Assembly: GCF_003324565.1 (NCBI RefSeq)
Contig: NZ_QOLA01000028.1
Coordinates: 31,685-95,684, forward strand
DNA from: Streptomyces sp. SDr-06
GTDB taxonomy: Bacteria; Actinomycetota; Actinomycetes; Streptomycetales; Streptomycetaceae
Direction of reading: 5' to 3'
DNA length: 64,000 nucleotides
Shown here: in pieces, positions 16,581 to 25,290 of the stretch
Position numbering within the stretch: the stretch's first letter is position 1
How the letters are laid out: every line of letters begins with the position of its first letter
Notes under the pieces: generated by a model
The model's input: the letters and a program-made list of their open reading frames with translations, nothing else
The model's database searches: none
Told to the model about the DNA's origin: nothing
Position numbers and translations under genes: made by a program

Positions 16581-17282
16581 TCAGGACCAGACGCCGACGA
16601 AGTAGCCGACTCCGTACGGCGCGTCCTCATGAAGCAGGCGTCCGGCGAGGCCCGCGTCCCGGGCCGCCCCGGCGAGGACCTGCCAGGGCGCGCGTCCCGC
16701 GGCCTTCAGCTCGTACGCCAGCTTGTCGTCCAGGCCCATCAGGGTGCCGGTGTCGGCGGCGCCGAGGGCCGCGGACGCGACCTCGTCGAAGCCGGCGGCC
16801 CGCTCGTCCAGGTAGCCCGGCGCCTTCAGGGTGCGGCAGGCGCTGCCGTCGCCCATGACGAGGAGCGCGACCCGGCTGCCCCTGGCGGCCAGTTCCTCTC
16901 CGGCGGCGATGCAGAACTTGGGCTCCAGCGTCTCGGCGACGGCAAGTCCCTCGACGGGCGCGTCCGCCCACCCGGCCCGTTCCAGGAGCCAGGCGCCCAC
17001 CGTGAGCGACAGCGGAAGCTGCTGCTCCCCGGCTTCGCCCGGCCCGAGGCGTACGGACACGTCCACGCCGTACCCGGCGAACGAGCCAACTGCCCCTTGC
17101 CGGAAGGCGCCCCCGTGCTCCGCGGGGCCGACCACGACCAGGAGGTCGGGCCGGGACGCGGCGAGGACGCCGACGGCATCGGCGCAGGCGTCGCGCGCCG
17201 CGTCGAGTTCCGGCGCGGCACCGGCGGCGACCTCCGGCACGAGAAGAGGCGGGCAGGGGCAGACAGCGGCGGCTACGAGCAT
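16581..17282 (-). CDS. Class III extradiol dioxygenase (LigB-like) fold protein
   Basis: The 233-residue product resembles the LigB/MEMO fold: PPLLVPEV near the N terminus, PDLLVVVGPAEHGGAF, then RVALLVMGDGSACRTLKAPGYLDE and a C-terminal APYGVGYFVGVWS. The first metal-binding His of true dioxygenases (HPPLLVP) is CPCPPLLVPEV here, so the metal site appears incomplete and enzymatic activity is uncertain. It starts 48 bp downstream of miaB on the same strand. Streptomycete homologues are usually annotated only by domain. Function unknown. Confidence 0.8.
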   Translation of the reverse strand: MLVAAAVCPCPPLLVPEVAAGAAPELDAARDACADAVGVLAASRPDLLVVVGPAEHGGAFRQGAVGSFAGYGVDVSVRLGPGEAGEQQLPLSLTVGAWLLERAGWADAPVEGLAVAETLEPKFCIAAGEELAARGSRVALLVMGDGSACRTLKAPGYLDERAAGFDEVASAALGAADTGTLMGLDDKLAYELKAAGRAPWQVLAGAARDAGLAGRLLHEDAPYGVGYFVGVWS

Positions 17283-17330
17283 GATCCGCAGCCTAGTCCG
17301 CTTCCGGCGCCCCGGCCCTGCGGTCCGGGA

Positions 17331-18818
17331 TCAGAGCACCGAACAGCCGCCGGTGGGCTCCGGGAGCGGCGCGGGAACGCCGATCGACGGCAGGCCGAGC
17401 ATCACACCGGCGGGCTTCTGCGCGGGCGCGGCGTTGCGCTTCTCCCAGGCGTCGCCCGCGCGGGTCCGGCGTACGGCCGTCGTCGGGCCCTCGGCGAGCA
17501 GGTGGTGCGGGGCGGCGTAGGTGATCTCGACGGTCACCACGTCGCCCGGGCGCACCTCTTCGTCCGGCTTGGTGAAGTGCACCAGGCGGTTGTCGGGGGC
17601 GCGGCCGGAGAGGCGCTGCGTGGAGCCGTCCTTGCGGCCCTCGCCCTCGGCGACCATGACCTCCAGGACGCGACCGACCTGCTTCTTGTTCTCCTCCCAG
17701 GAGATCTCCTCCTGAAGGGCGGACAGGCGCATGTAGCGGTCCTGCACGACCTCCTTGGGAATCTGCCCGTCCATGGTCGCCGCCGGGGTCCCGGGGCGCT
17801 TGGAGTACTGGAAGGTGAACGCGTTCGCGAAGCGGGCCTCGCGGACCGTGTGCATGGTCTGCTCGAAGTCCTCCTCGGTCTCGCCGGGGAAGCCCACGAT
17901 GATGTCGGTGGAGATGGCGGCGTGCGGAATGGCGGCACGCACCTTCTCGATGATCCCGAGGAAACGCTCCTGCCGGTACGAGCGGCGCATCGCCTTGAGC
18001 ACTGTGTCCGAACCGGACTGCAGGGGCATGTGCAGCTGCGGCATCACGTTCGGGGTCTCGGCCATCGCGGCGATCACGTCGTCCGTGAAGTCACGCGGGT
18101 GCGGCGAGGTGAAGCGGACCCGCTCCAGGCCCTCGATGGTGCCGCAGGCGCGCAGCAGCTTGCTGAAGGCCTCCCGGTCACCGATGTCCGAACCGTAGGC
18201 GTTGACGTTCTGCCCGAGCAGCGTGATCTCGGAGACGCCCTCGGCGACCAGCGCCTCGATCTCGGCCAGGATGTCGCCGGGACGGCGGTCCTTCTCCTTG
18301 CCGCGCAGCGCCGGGACGATGCAGAAGGTGCACGTGTTGTTGCAGCCCACCGAGATGGACACCCAGGCCGCGTACGCCGACTCGCGGCGGGTCGGCAGCG
18401 TGGACGGGAACGCCTCCAGGGACTCGGCGATCTCGACCTGCGCCTCCTCCTGGATGCGGGCGCGCTCCAGGAGCACCGGCAGCTTGCCGATGTTGTGCGT
18501 GCCGAAGACGACATCGACCCAGGGGGCCCGCTGCACGATGGTGTCGCGGTCCTTCTGGGCGAGGCAGCCGCCGACGGCGATCTGCATGCCGGGCCGCTTC
18601 GTCTTCATCGGGGCGAGCCTGCCGAGATTGCCGTACAGCTTGTTGTCGGCGTTCTCCCGCACCGCGCAGGTGTTGAAGACGACGACATCGGCATCACCGT
18701 CGGCGCCCTCGGGCGCGCGGACATAACCGGCCCCCTCAAGGAGGCCGGACAGCCGCTCGGAGTCGTGGACGTTCATCTGGCACCCGTAGGTGCGCACCTC
18801 GTAGGTCTTCGCACTCAT
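17331..18818 (-). CDS. miaB: tRNA-2-methylthio-N6-dimethylallyladenosine synthase MiaB
   Basis: The 495-residue radical SAM methylthiotransferase adds the 2-methylthio group to i6A37, acting after MiaA. An N-terminal UPF0004 domain carries cluster cysteines in YGCQMN, NTCAVRE and GGCLAQ; the radical SAM motif is CNNTCTFC near residue 155; a TRAM domain follows (about 375-445). ATG 18818 gives MSAKTYEVRTYGCQMN, the expected start; the frame remains open far upstream but that would overlap the divergent gene. A 50-residue Pro/Ala-rich C-terminal tail follows TRAM. Identification is firm. Confidence 0.97.
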   Translation of the reverse strand: MSAKTYEVRTYGCQMNVHDSERLSGLLEGAGYVRAPEGADGDADVVVFNTCAVRENADNKLYGNLGRLAPMKTKRPGMQIAVGGCLAQKDRDTIVQRAPWVDVVFGTHNIGKLPVLLERARIQEEAQVEIAESLEAFPSTLPTRRESAYAAWVSISVGCNNTCTFCIVPALRGKEKDRRPGDILAEIEALVAEGVSEITLLGQNVNAYGSDIGDREAFSKLLRACGTIEGLERVRFTSPHPRDFTDDVIAAMAETPNVMPQLHMPLQSGSDTVLKAMRRSYRQERFLGIIEKVRAAIPHAAISTDIIVGFPGETEEDFEQTMHTVREARFANAFTFQYSKRPGTPAATMDGQIPKEVVQDRYMRLSALQEEISWEENKKQVGRVLEVMVAEGEGRKDGSTQRLSGRAPDNRLVHFTKPDEEVRPGDVVTVEITYAAPHHLLAEGPTTAVRRTRAGDAWEKRNAAPAQKPAGVMLGLPSIGVPAPLPEPTGGCSVL

Positions 18819-18887
18819 CTCGTACACCAGGGTACGGGGCCCGCCACCCCCTGGTCCTCGCGGGCGATGAACTGGCAGGATCCAGCC

Positions 18888-19883
18888 ATGCTCCCCGCTC
18901 TGTCCCGGCTCGCCCGCAACCGCGTCCTGCAAGGGTCCGCGGCCGCCGTGGTGGCCGTCGGGCTGCTCGTGTGGTGGCTCTTTCCCTTCGGCAGCCCGTC
19001 GCCCGCGGGGACCATCGACTTCAGCACGGGCGTGCGCACCGGGGTCTACCAGCGGTACGGCGAGCTGCTGGAGCAGGCACTCGCGAGCGATCTCCCGGAC
19101 GTGCACGTCAATCTCCGCACGAGCCAGGGCTCGCAGCAGAACCTGGAGCGCCTGGCCGACGGGATCTCCGACTTCACCGTCGCCACGGCGGACTCCGTCG
19201 ACAAGTTCCGCCGGGACAACAAACCGGGCGCGGACCGGCTGCGCGGCTGCGCCCGGCTGTACGACGACTACGTGCAGCTGGTGGTGCCCCAGGACTCCCC
19301 GGTGCGCTCCGTCGCGGACCTGCGCGGCAAGCGGGTCGCCGTCGGGCAGGACGGTTCCGGGGTACGCCTGCTCGCCGAGCGCCTGCTCCCGGCCGCCGGA
19401 CTCAACCCGCGGAAGGACATCACCCCCATCCCCGCGGGCATCGACACCATGCCCGACCTGCTGCGGAACAAGCAGATCGACGCCTTCTTCTGGTCCGGGG
19501 GGCTGCCGACAACGGCCGTCCTCAAACTCTCCGAGGCGTACCCGATCCGGTTGATCCCGCTCGCGGATCTGGTGTCGGCCCTGCACAAGGCGGACGGCAG
19601 CACCGGCTACTACCGGGCGGCGACCATGCCCGCCGACGCCTACCCCAAGGCCCAGCGGGGAGTCCCGGTGCCGACCATCGCCGTGGCGAACCTGCTCGTC
19701 ACCACCGACCGCACGAACGCCGCCCTGACCGAGGGCTTCACCCGCACGGTCATAAACAGCCGCGACCGCATTGGACGCGAGGTGCACGCGGCCCAGCTGG
19801 TGGACCTCCGCACGGCGATCTACACGGATCCGCTGCCGCTGCACGACGGGGCGCGGGACTACTACCGGTCGGTCAAGCCGTGA
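18888..19883 (+). CDS. TAXI-family TRAP transporter substrate-binding protein
   Basis: The 331-residue protein has one N-terminal hydrophobic segment (AAAVVAVGLLVWWLFPFG) and a type II binding-protein fold with TAXI features: FSTGVRTGVYQRYGELL, ADLRGKRVAVGQDGSGVRLLAE and IDAFFWSGGLPTTAVLKL. Relatives bind glutamate or other carboxylates. No TRAP membrane subunit (DctQ/M) is nearby, which is typical of orphan TAXI proteins in streptomycetes. It is divergent from miaB and convergent with gluK. ATG 18888 is used; the frame is open for more than 2 kb upstream only because it shadows miaB. Possible role in glutamate sensing beside gluK/gluR is speculation. Confidence 0.82.
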   Translation: MLPALSRLARNRVLQGSAAAVVAVGLLVWWLFPFGSPSPAGTIDFSTGVRTGVYQRYGELLEQALASDLPDVHVNLRTSQGSQQNLERLADGISDFTVATADSVDKFRRDNKPGADRLRGCARLYDDYVQLVVPQDSPVRSVADLRGKRVAVGQDGSGVRLLAERLLPAAGLNPRKDITPIPAGIDTMPDLLRNKQIDAFFWSGGLPTTAVLKLSEAYPIRLIPLADLVSALHKADGSTGYYRAATMPADAYPKAQRGVPVPTIAVANLLVTTDRTNAALTEGFTRTVINSRDRIGREVHAAQLVDLRTAIYTDPLPLHDGARDYYRSVKP

Positions 19884-19893
19884 CCGTTTGACC

Positions 19894-19949
19894 GTCGGTC
19901 GTCGGTCGTCGGTCGTCGGTCGTCGGTCGTCGGTCGTCGGTCGTCGGTC
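19894..19949. repeat. Tandem heptamer array GTCGGTC x 8
   Basis: Eight exact, uninterrupted 7-bp units begin 11 bp after the stop codon of the TAXI gene, in the gap before convergent gluK. A longer imperfect repeat (AGATGATGACCGCTGA.. then TGAAATCTGTCAGCCGTC) links it to the next array and recurs at 20041-20080. Confidence 0.95.
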
Positions 19950-19991
19950 AGATGATGACCGCTGAACTCTGATCTCCGATCTCTGAAATCT

Positions 19992-20040
19992 GTCAGCCGT
20001 CAGCCGTCAGCCGTCAGCCGTCAGCCGTCAGCCGTCAGCC
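19992..20040. repeat. Tandem heptamer array GTCAGCC x 7
   Basis: Seven exact 7-bp units, differing from the preceding array by two bases per unit. The reverse complement, GGCTGAC, forms the 12-copy array at 28161-28244. The word ATCTGTCAGCCGT at its left edge also occurs near 20065 and at 28056. Confidence 0.95.
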
Positions 20041-20115
20041 AGAGGATGACCGCTGACATTTGAAATCTGTCAGCCGTCGACCCAACACCCCGCCGCGCAC
20101 GACGACCTCCCGCCC

Positions 20116-21519
20116 TCACGCCCCCGGTTGCGTACGCGGCACCGTGACGGTCACGCGCAGGCCGTGCGGGGTGTTGTGGGCGTAGGCGATGGTTCCGCCG
20201 CCTGCCGCGAGCAGGGCGCGGGAGATGGAGAGGCCGAGGCCGGAGCCCTTGACGTTCTGGTGGCGGCCCGCTCGCCAGAAGCGGTCGCCGATGCGGCCCA
20301 GTTCCTCGTCCGAGAGGCCAGGGCCGAGGTCGGTCACCGTCACGGTGGCCCTGGGGCCGTCGACCGCGACGGTGACCCGCACGTCCTCGCCTTCCGGGGT
20401 GAACTTCAGCGCGTTGTCGATCACGGCGTCCAGGGCACTGGAGAGCGCCACCGGGTCCGCCCAGCCGGTGGCCGCGGCCGAGCCGTCCGCGATCAGGCGT
20501 ACGCCCTTGTCCTCGGCGAGCGGCCGCCACGCGGCGACCCGCTCCCCCACCAGTGCCCCGATGTCGGTGAGTTGGAGGTCGGCCGCGGCGTGTTCGGCCA
20601 GCGCGAGGCCCAGCAGGTCGTCGAGCACCTGGGCGAGGCGCTTGCCCTCCGTGCGTACCGAGGCGATCTCCTCGTTCCCTTCCGGGAGTTCGAGTGCGAG
20701 GAGCTCGATGCGGAGCAGCAGGGCGGACAGCGGGTTGCGCAGTTGGTGCGAGGCGTCGGCGACGAAGGCGCGCTGCTGTTCGAGCACCTCTTCGACGTTG
20801 TCGGCCATCTCGTTGAACGAGTGGGCCAGCCTTCGGAGTTCCGGGGGCCCGCCGGCCGCCGCGACGCGCGAGTTCATGCGTCCGGTCGCGATGTCGTGGG
20901 TGACGGCGTCCAGGACGCGTACGGGCCTGAGCACCCAGCCGGTCAGCCGGAACGCCGCGCCGACCGCGAGCAGCATGGCCGCGAGCTCGCCCGCTCCGAT
21001 GAGGAGCCAGCCGTGCAGGGTGCCGGACCGCATGCTTCCGGTGGGTGACTCGGTGACCACGACCGCGATCACATCGCCCTCGCGCACCACGGGCGAGGCC
21101 ACCACCAGACGGCCTCGCTGCCAGGGCCACACCTGGGCCGGGTCGTGGCTGCGGCGTCCAGCGAGGGCCTCGTGGAAGGCCATGTAGCCCTCGCCCCTGT
21201 CGGGCATGTGCCAGCCGTGGGGGGCGCTCGCCATGGCCGTGCCGTTGCGGAAGAACACGCCCGCGTTGATCCCGTACAGGGTCGAATAGCGGGTGAGCTC
21301 CTCCTCCAGCGTGGTCAGGCGTTCCGCGCTGTTGGTGTCGTTGCCGTCGGGGGCCGTGACGAACTGGGCCAGCGCGGCGAAGCGCGCCGTGTCGTCGATG
21401 CGGTCCACGACCACCCGCTGCTGCTGCGCGCGGGCCACGCTCAGGGCGAGCGGAAAGCCGAACGCGACCAGTACGAGCGCGAGCAGGAAGATGAGGAGCG
21501 GGAGAAGGCGGGTGCGCAC
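20116..21519 (-). CDS. gluK: Sensor histidine kinase GluK
   Basis: The 467-residue kinase has two membrane helices (about 5-27 and 168-193) bracketing an extracytoplasmic domain, then HAMP (LRPVRVLDAVTHDIATGR), a HisKA domain with the phospho-accepting His in FVADASHQLRNPLS near residue 256, and a HATPase domain with N box VIDNALKF, DLGPGLS and GSGLGLSIS. GTG 21519 starts 15 bp after the gluR stop, so the pair is cotranscribed. Its position next to gluABCD matches the GluR-GluK system reported to sense glutamate in Streptomyces coelicolor; the name rests on that synteny. Its 3' end faces the heptamer arrays. Confidence 0.88.
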   Translation of the reverse strand: MRTRLLPLLIFLLALVLVAFGFPLALSVARAQQQRVVVDRIDDTARFAALAQFVTAPDGNDTNSAERLTTLEEELTRYSTLYGINAGVFFRNGTAMASAPHGWHMPDRGEGYMAFHEALAGRRSHDPAQVWPWQRGRLVVASPVVREGDVIAVVVTESPTGSMRSGTLHGWLLIGAGELAAMLLAVGAAFRLTGWVLRPVRVLDAVTHDIATGRMNSRVAAAGGPPELRRLAHSFNEMADNVEEVLEQQRAFVADASHQLRNPLSALLLRIELLALELPEGNEEIASVRTEGKRLAQVLDDLLGLALAEHAAADLQLTDIGALVGERVAAWRPLAEDKGVRLIADGSAAATGWADPVALSSALDAVIDNALKFTPEGEDVRVTVAVDGPRATVTVTDLGPGLSDEELGRIGDRFWRAGRHQNVKGSGLGLSISRALLAAGGGTIAYAHNTPHGLRVTVTVPRTQPGA

Positions 21520-21534
21520 CGGGGCTCTCGGACC

Positions 21535-22236
21535 TCAGTGGGCGGCCGGCGCGACGAGCCGGTAGCCGACGCCGCGCACGGTCTCGATCAGTGCAGGCAT
21601 GCGCAACTTGGAGCGCAGGGAGGCGACGTGCACTTCGAGGGTGCGGCCGGTCCCTTCCCAACTGGTGCGCCACACCTCACTGATGATCTGTTCCCGGCGG
21701 AACACGACGCCTGGCCGCTGGGCCAGCAGCGCGAGCAGGTCGAACTCCTTGCGGGTCAGCTGCACGCTCTCGCCGTCGACGCTGACCCGGCGGGTGGGAA
21801 GTTCGATCTGCACGCGGCCTAGCCGCAGTTCGGCCTCGACGGACTCGGGCCGGGCGCCCGGCGGCGGGCGCCGGATCACCGCGTGGATACGGGCGATGAG
21901 TTCGCCGGTGTCGTACGGCTTGACCACGTAGTCATCGGCGCCCAGGTTCAGGCCGTGGATGCGCGAACGGACGTCGGCGCGGGCGGTCACCATGATCACT
22001 GGGGTGGCGGTGCGCTTGCGGATCTTGCCGCAGACCTCGTAGCCGTCCTGGTCGGGCAGCCCGAGGTCGAGCAGGACCACACCGAAGGGCGGTTTGGCAC
22101 TGCGGTCGTCAGGAAGGAGGGCCTGGAGCGCCTCCTCGCCGTTGCGGGCGTGCTTCACCTCGAAGCCGTGCTTGCCGAGCACGGCGGACAGGGCGGCGGC
22201 GACATGGTCGTCGTCCTCGACGAGCAGCAGTCTCAT
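21535..22236 (-). CDS. gluR: OmpR-family response regulator GluR
   Basis: The 233-residue regulator has a receiver domain (acidic LVEDDD, phospho-acceptor Asp in VVLLDLGLPDQDG near residue 53, Lys in VVKPYDTGE) and a winged-helix DNA-binding domain (about 138-230: LTRKEFDLLALLAQRPG, TGRTLEVHVASLRSKL). ATG 22236 is preceded by GGAAGGGGGG; the longer frame to 22374 is unlikely. It is transcribed away from gluABCD, so the 294-bp divergent gap (22237-22530) should contain its target site; no operator could be assigned by eye. With gluK it is expected to control glutamate uptake. Confidence 0.9.
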   Translation of the reverse strand: MRLLLVEDDDHVAAALSAVLGKHGFEVKHARNGEEALQALLPDDRSAKPPFGVVLLDLGLPDQDGYEVCGKIRKRTATPVIMVTARADVRSRIHGLNLGADDYVVKPYDTGELIARIHAVIRRPPPGARPESVEAELRLGRVQIELPTRRVSVDGESVQLTRKEFDLLALLAQRPGVVFRREQIISEVWRTSWEGTGRTLEVHVASLRSKLRMPALIETVRGVGYRLVAPAAH

Positions 22237-22530
22237 GGCCCCCCTTCCTGGATTTCGCGGACGTTCCCCGGCCCACAGGCCTGAACGATCATCGGCCGCG
22301 TCACGGCATGTACCCCCGAATCCATGCCCATGGGCGCCACTTCGGTCAAGGGGGCGCCCGCCCTTGCGCACCATCCGTTACGGAGCCGGTATTCCCCCGG
22401 GGTGCCCGCTCACCCAGAGTGCTTCCACGCAACCGGATCGTTATGCTCAAGTTCCGCTCAGATGTAATGACGCTGGTCACGACTCCCCACTACGGTCCTC
22501 CCCAACCGAGGAGGACGGAGCAAGAAGCCG

Positions 22531-23316
22531 ATGAGCGGAGTATCAGTGGCCAAGGGGACCGAGGACGCCGTACCCGCGTCGGGTGACCTGGTCGTGCTGA
22601 ACAACGTCAACAAACACTTCGGCGCGCTGCATGTGCTCCAGGACATCGACCTGACCATCGCCCGTGGCGAGGTCGTCGTCGTCATCGGGCCCTCAGGGTC
22701 CGGGAAGTCCACGCTGTGCCGCACCATCAACCGCCTGGAGACGATCGATTCCGGGGCGATCTCGATCGACGGCAAGCCGCTGCCCCAGGAGGGCAGGGAG
22801 CTGGCGCGGCTGCGTGCCGATGTCGGCATGGTCTTCCAGTCGTTCAACCTCTTCGCGCACAAGACGGTGCTGGAGAACGTGATGCTGGGCCAGGTGAAGG
22901 TCCGCAAGGCCGACAAGCAGGAGGCCGAGCAGAAGGCCCGCACCCTGCTCGACCGGGTCGGCGTCGGTACCCAGGCCGACAAGTACCCGGCGCAGCTCTC
23001 CGGAGGCCAGCAGCAACGCGTCGCGATCGCCCGGGCGTTGGCGATGGACCCGAAGGTGATGCTCTTCGACGAGCCCACGTCGGCGCTCGACCCCGAGATG
23101 ATCAACGAGGTCCTCGAGGTCATGCAGCAGCTGGCGCGGGACGGGATGACCATGGTCGTCGTCACCCACGAGATGGGCTTCGCCCGCTCCGCCGCGAACC
23201 GGGTCGTCTTCATGGCCGACGGCAAGATCGTCGAAGAGGCCACGCCGGACCAGTTCTTCAGCAACCCGCGCAGCGACCGGGCCAAGGACTTCCTGTCGAA
23301 GATCCTGCACCACTGA
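22531..23316 (+). CDS. gluA: Glutamate ABC transporter ATP-binding protein GluA
   Basis: The 261-residue ATPase drives uptake of glutamate through GluC/GluD. Walker A is GPSGSGKST, Q loop MVFQSFNLFAHKTVLENV, signature LSGGQQQRV, Walker B VMLFDEPTSALD, and the H loop is VVTHEMGFA, all typical of polar amino-acid importers. It is the first gene of gluABCD, divergent from gluR. An unusually long 310-bp spacer rich in degenerate repeats separates it from gluB. Identification is firm. Confidence 0.95.
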   Translation: MSGVSVAKGTEDAVPASGDLVVLNNVNKHFGALHVLQDIDLTIARGEVVVVIGPSGSGKSTLCRTINRLETIDSGAISIDGKPLPQEGRELARLRADVGMVFQSFNLFAHKTVLENVMLGQVKVRKADKQEAEQKARTLLDRVGVGTQADKYPAQLSGGQQQRVAIARALAMDPKVMLFDEPTSALDPEMINEVLEVMQQLARDGMTMVVVTHEMGFARSAANRVVFMADGKIVEEATPDQFFSNPRSDRAKDFLSKILHH

Positions 23317-23626
23317 CGACCGTCGGCCGGCAGACACCGACTGGCCGACGGCAGCCGACAGATGACGGATGGCGGATGCCGGGATGTCAGACGGCAGATG
23401 CCGGACATCGACCGGCTGCCTGACGGCCGACGTCCGCCGGGCCGACGGCTACCGCCCGACGCCCGCCGTCCGGCGGCCGACGCCTGACAGTCACCGGATC
23501 GCAACTGTCAGATGGCAGATAAGAGATGACAGACGGCAGAGGTCCGATGTCAACTGACTCTCGACGCCTGGCAATTGTCGGCCGACCGATGACGACCAAC
23601 GACCCACGACGCAAGGAATGTTCGCC
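23317..23626 (+). repeat. Degenerate repeat-rich spacer between gluA and gluB
   Basis: This 310-bp spacer has no gene. It contains many variants of the words CAGATGACGG, GACGGCAGATG, CAGATGGCAGAT and GCCGACGGC, resembling the words around the heptamer arrays at 19.9-20.1 and 28.0-28.2 kb. Numerous short complementary segments could form weak hairpins in the gluABCD message. The last bases carry AAGGA, the gluB ribosome binding site. Confidence 0.6.
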
Positions 23627-24547
23627 ATGATGCTCCGCAAGTCCGCCGCCGTCGCGGCGATCGCCGCGCTCGCCCTGACCGCGACCGCCTGTGGCGGCAA
23701 GTCCGGCTCCGCCGGTGACAAGCAGTCGGCCCAGCCGGGCTCCAGCGGCGCACCGCAGCTGCCGACCTACACCGTCGCCTCGAACGTCACACTCGACTCG
23801 GCGACCTTCAAGGCGGCCAAGTCGCGCGGCAAGCTGATCATCGGCTCCAAGGCCGACCAGCCCTACCTCGGCTTCGAGGACCAGTCGACCAAGGAGCGCT
23901 CCGGCTTCGACGTCGAGATCGCCAAGATGATCGCCGCCGACCTGGGCTTCAAGGCCGACCAGATCGAGTGGAAGACCGTCGACTCCGGCGTGCGCGAGAC
24001 CGCGATCTCCAAGGGACAGGTCGACTACTACGTCGGCACCTACACGATCAACGACAAGCGCAAGAAGCTCGTCGGCTTCGCCGGCCCGTACTACAAGGCC
24101 GGTGCCGACCTGCTCGTCCGCAAGGACGACACCTCCATCACCGGCAAGGACTCCGTCAAGGGCAAGAAGGTCTGCTCGATCGTCGGCTCCACGCCGCTGC
24201 AGGAGATCAAGAAGCCCGAGTACGGCGCCTCCGTCGTCGAGCTCTCCAAGTACTCGGACTGCGTGCAGCAGCTCCTGTCCAAGCAGGTCGACGCGGTCAC
24301 CACCGACGACGCGATCCTCAAGGGCTACGCCGCCAAGAACTCCGGCAAGCTCCGGGTGGTCGGCAAGCCGTTCACCGAGGAGCCGTACGGCATCGGCATG
24401 AACAAGGACGACAAGGCGCTGCGCGACTTCATCAACGCCGCCCTCGAGAAGCACGAGCAGGACGGCACCTACAAGAAGATCTACGACGCCACGCTCGGCC
24501 TGTCCGGCTCCACCTACCAGGCCCCGCCGGCCGTCGTCCGCTACTGA
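23627..24547 (+). CDS. gluB: Glutamate-binding lipoprotein GluB
   Basis: The 306-residue solute-binding protein has a signal sequence ending in lipobox LTATAC followed by a Gly/Ser/Gln linker, then an amino-acid-binding fold (GKLIIGSKADQPYLGFED, GFDVEIAKMIAADLGF, YYVGTYTINDKRK, AVTTDDAILKGYAA). It delivers glutamate to the GluC/GluD permease. ATG 23627 is selected because AAGGA lies nine bases upstream; the ATG at 23618 directly abuts AAGGA and cannot use it. A stable hairpin follows the stop codon, which would help explain higher expression of the binding protein than of the permeases. Confidence 0.95.
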   Translation: MMLRKSAAVAAIAALALTATACGGKSGSAGDKQSAQPGSSGAPQLPTYTVASNVTLDSATFKAAKSRGKLIIGSKADQPYLGFEDQSTKERSGFDVEIAKMIAADLGFKADQIEWKTVDSGVRETAISKGQVDYYVGTYTINDKRKKLVGFAGPYYKAGADLLVRKDDTSITGKDSVKGKKVCSIVGSTPLQEIKKPEYGASVVELSKYSDCVQQLLSKQVDAVTTDDAILKGYAAKNSGKLRVVGKPFTEEPYGIGMNKDDKALRDFINAALEKHEQDGTYKKIYDATLGLSGSTYQAPPAVVRY

Positions 24548-24562
24548 TCGACGCCGCTTGAA

Positions 24563-24587
24563 GCGCCCCGTACCCGGTACGGGGCGC
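24563..24587 (+). promoter_or_regulatory. Hairpin between gluB and gluC
   Basis: An 11-bp perfect stem GCGCCCCGTAC / GTACGGGGCGC with a CCG loop sits 15 bp after the gluB stop and 55 bp before gluC. Such hairpins after binding-protein genes usually protect the upstream message or attenuate read-through into permease genes. Confidence 0.65.
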
Positions 24588-24642
24588 CAAGGCCCTGCCG
24601 CCACCCGATGACCCAGCCGCTGCCCGCCGACGCGGAGACCTC

Positions 24643-25290
24643 ATGAACGTACTGCTCGACCATTTCGCGGACTTCCGCGACGGCTTCATAGGCACCGTGG
24701 AGATCACGGCCATCAGCTCGGTCATCGCCCTGGTGCTCGGCCTGCTGCTCGCCGGATTCCGGGTCTCTCCCGTGCCGCCGCTGCGCTTCTTCGGCACCGC
24801 CTGGGTGACGCTGCTCCGCAACACCCCGCTGACGCTGCTGTTCCTGGTCTTCTTCTTCGTCGTACCGGAGATCCTCTTCCCCGGGATGAGCCCGTTCCTG
24901 CTGGGTTCGCTCGCGCTCGGCTTCTACACCGCGTCGTTCGTCTGCGAGGCCGTCAGGTCCGGTATCAGCACGGTGCCGCTGGGCCAGGCCGAGGCCGCGC
25001 GGTCGATCGGCATGAGCTTCACGCAGACCCTGCGCATCATCGTGCTGCCGCAGGCGACGCGGACGGTCATCCCGCCACTGAGCTCCATCTTCATCGCCCT
25101 CACCAAGAACTCGGCGATCGCCGGCGCCTTCAGCGTCACCGAACTGTTCGGCTGGCAGAAACTGATGAGTGACCAGGGATATGACATTGTCCCCGTCTTC
25201 CTCTGGGTGGCTCTCGGCTATCTGATCGTCACCTTCGCCATCAGCGGTCTCTTCCGCCTGCTTGAGCGCCGTATGGAGGTCGCCCGATGA
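24643..25290 (+). CDS. gluC: Glutamate ABC transporter permease GluC
   Basis: The 215-residue His/Glu/Gln-type inner-membrane permease has an N-terminal FRDGFIGTVEITAISSV region, several hydrophobic helices and the coupling EAA loop EAARSIGMSFTQTLRIIVLPQA. It pairs with GluD to form the channel. The gene overlaps gluD by four bases (ATGA), indicating coupled translation. Identification is firm. Confidence 0.94.
   Translation: MNVLLDHFADFRDGFIGTVEITAISSVIALVLGLLLAGFRVSPVPPLRFFGTAWVTLLRNTPLTLLFLVFFFVVPEILFPGMSPFLLGSLALGFYTASFVCEAVRSGISTVPLGQAEAARSIGMSFTQTLRIIVLPQATRTVIPPLSSIFIALTKNSAIAGAFSVTELFGWQKLMSDQGYDIVPVFLWVALGYLIVTFAISGLFRLLERRMEVAR

Noticed and set aside
16629..18887. In-frame 750-codon extension upstream of the TAXI protein gene
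   Set aside because: It lies antisense to miaB and the LigB-like gene; the ATG at 18888 gives a normal signal-anchor start.
19894..20040. Heptamer arrays considered as a CRISPR array
   Set aside because: Units are 7 bp with no spacers and no cas genes nearby.
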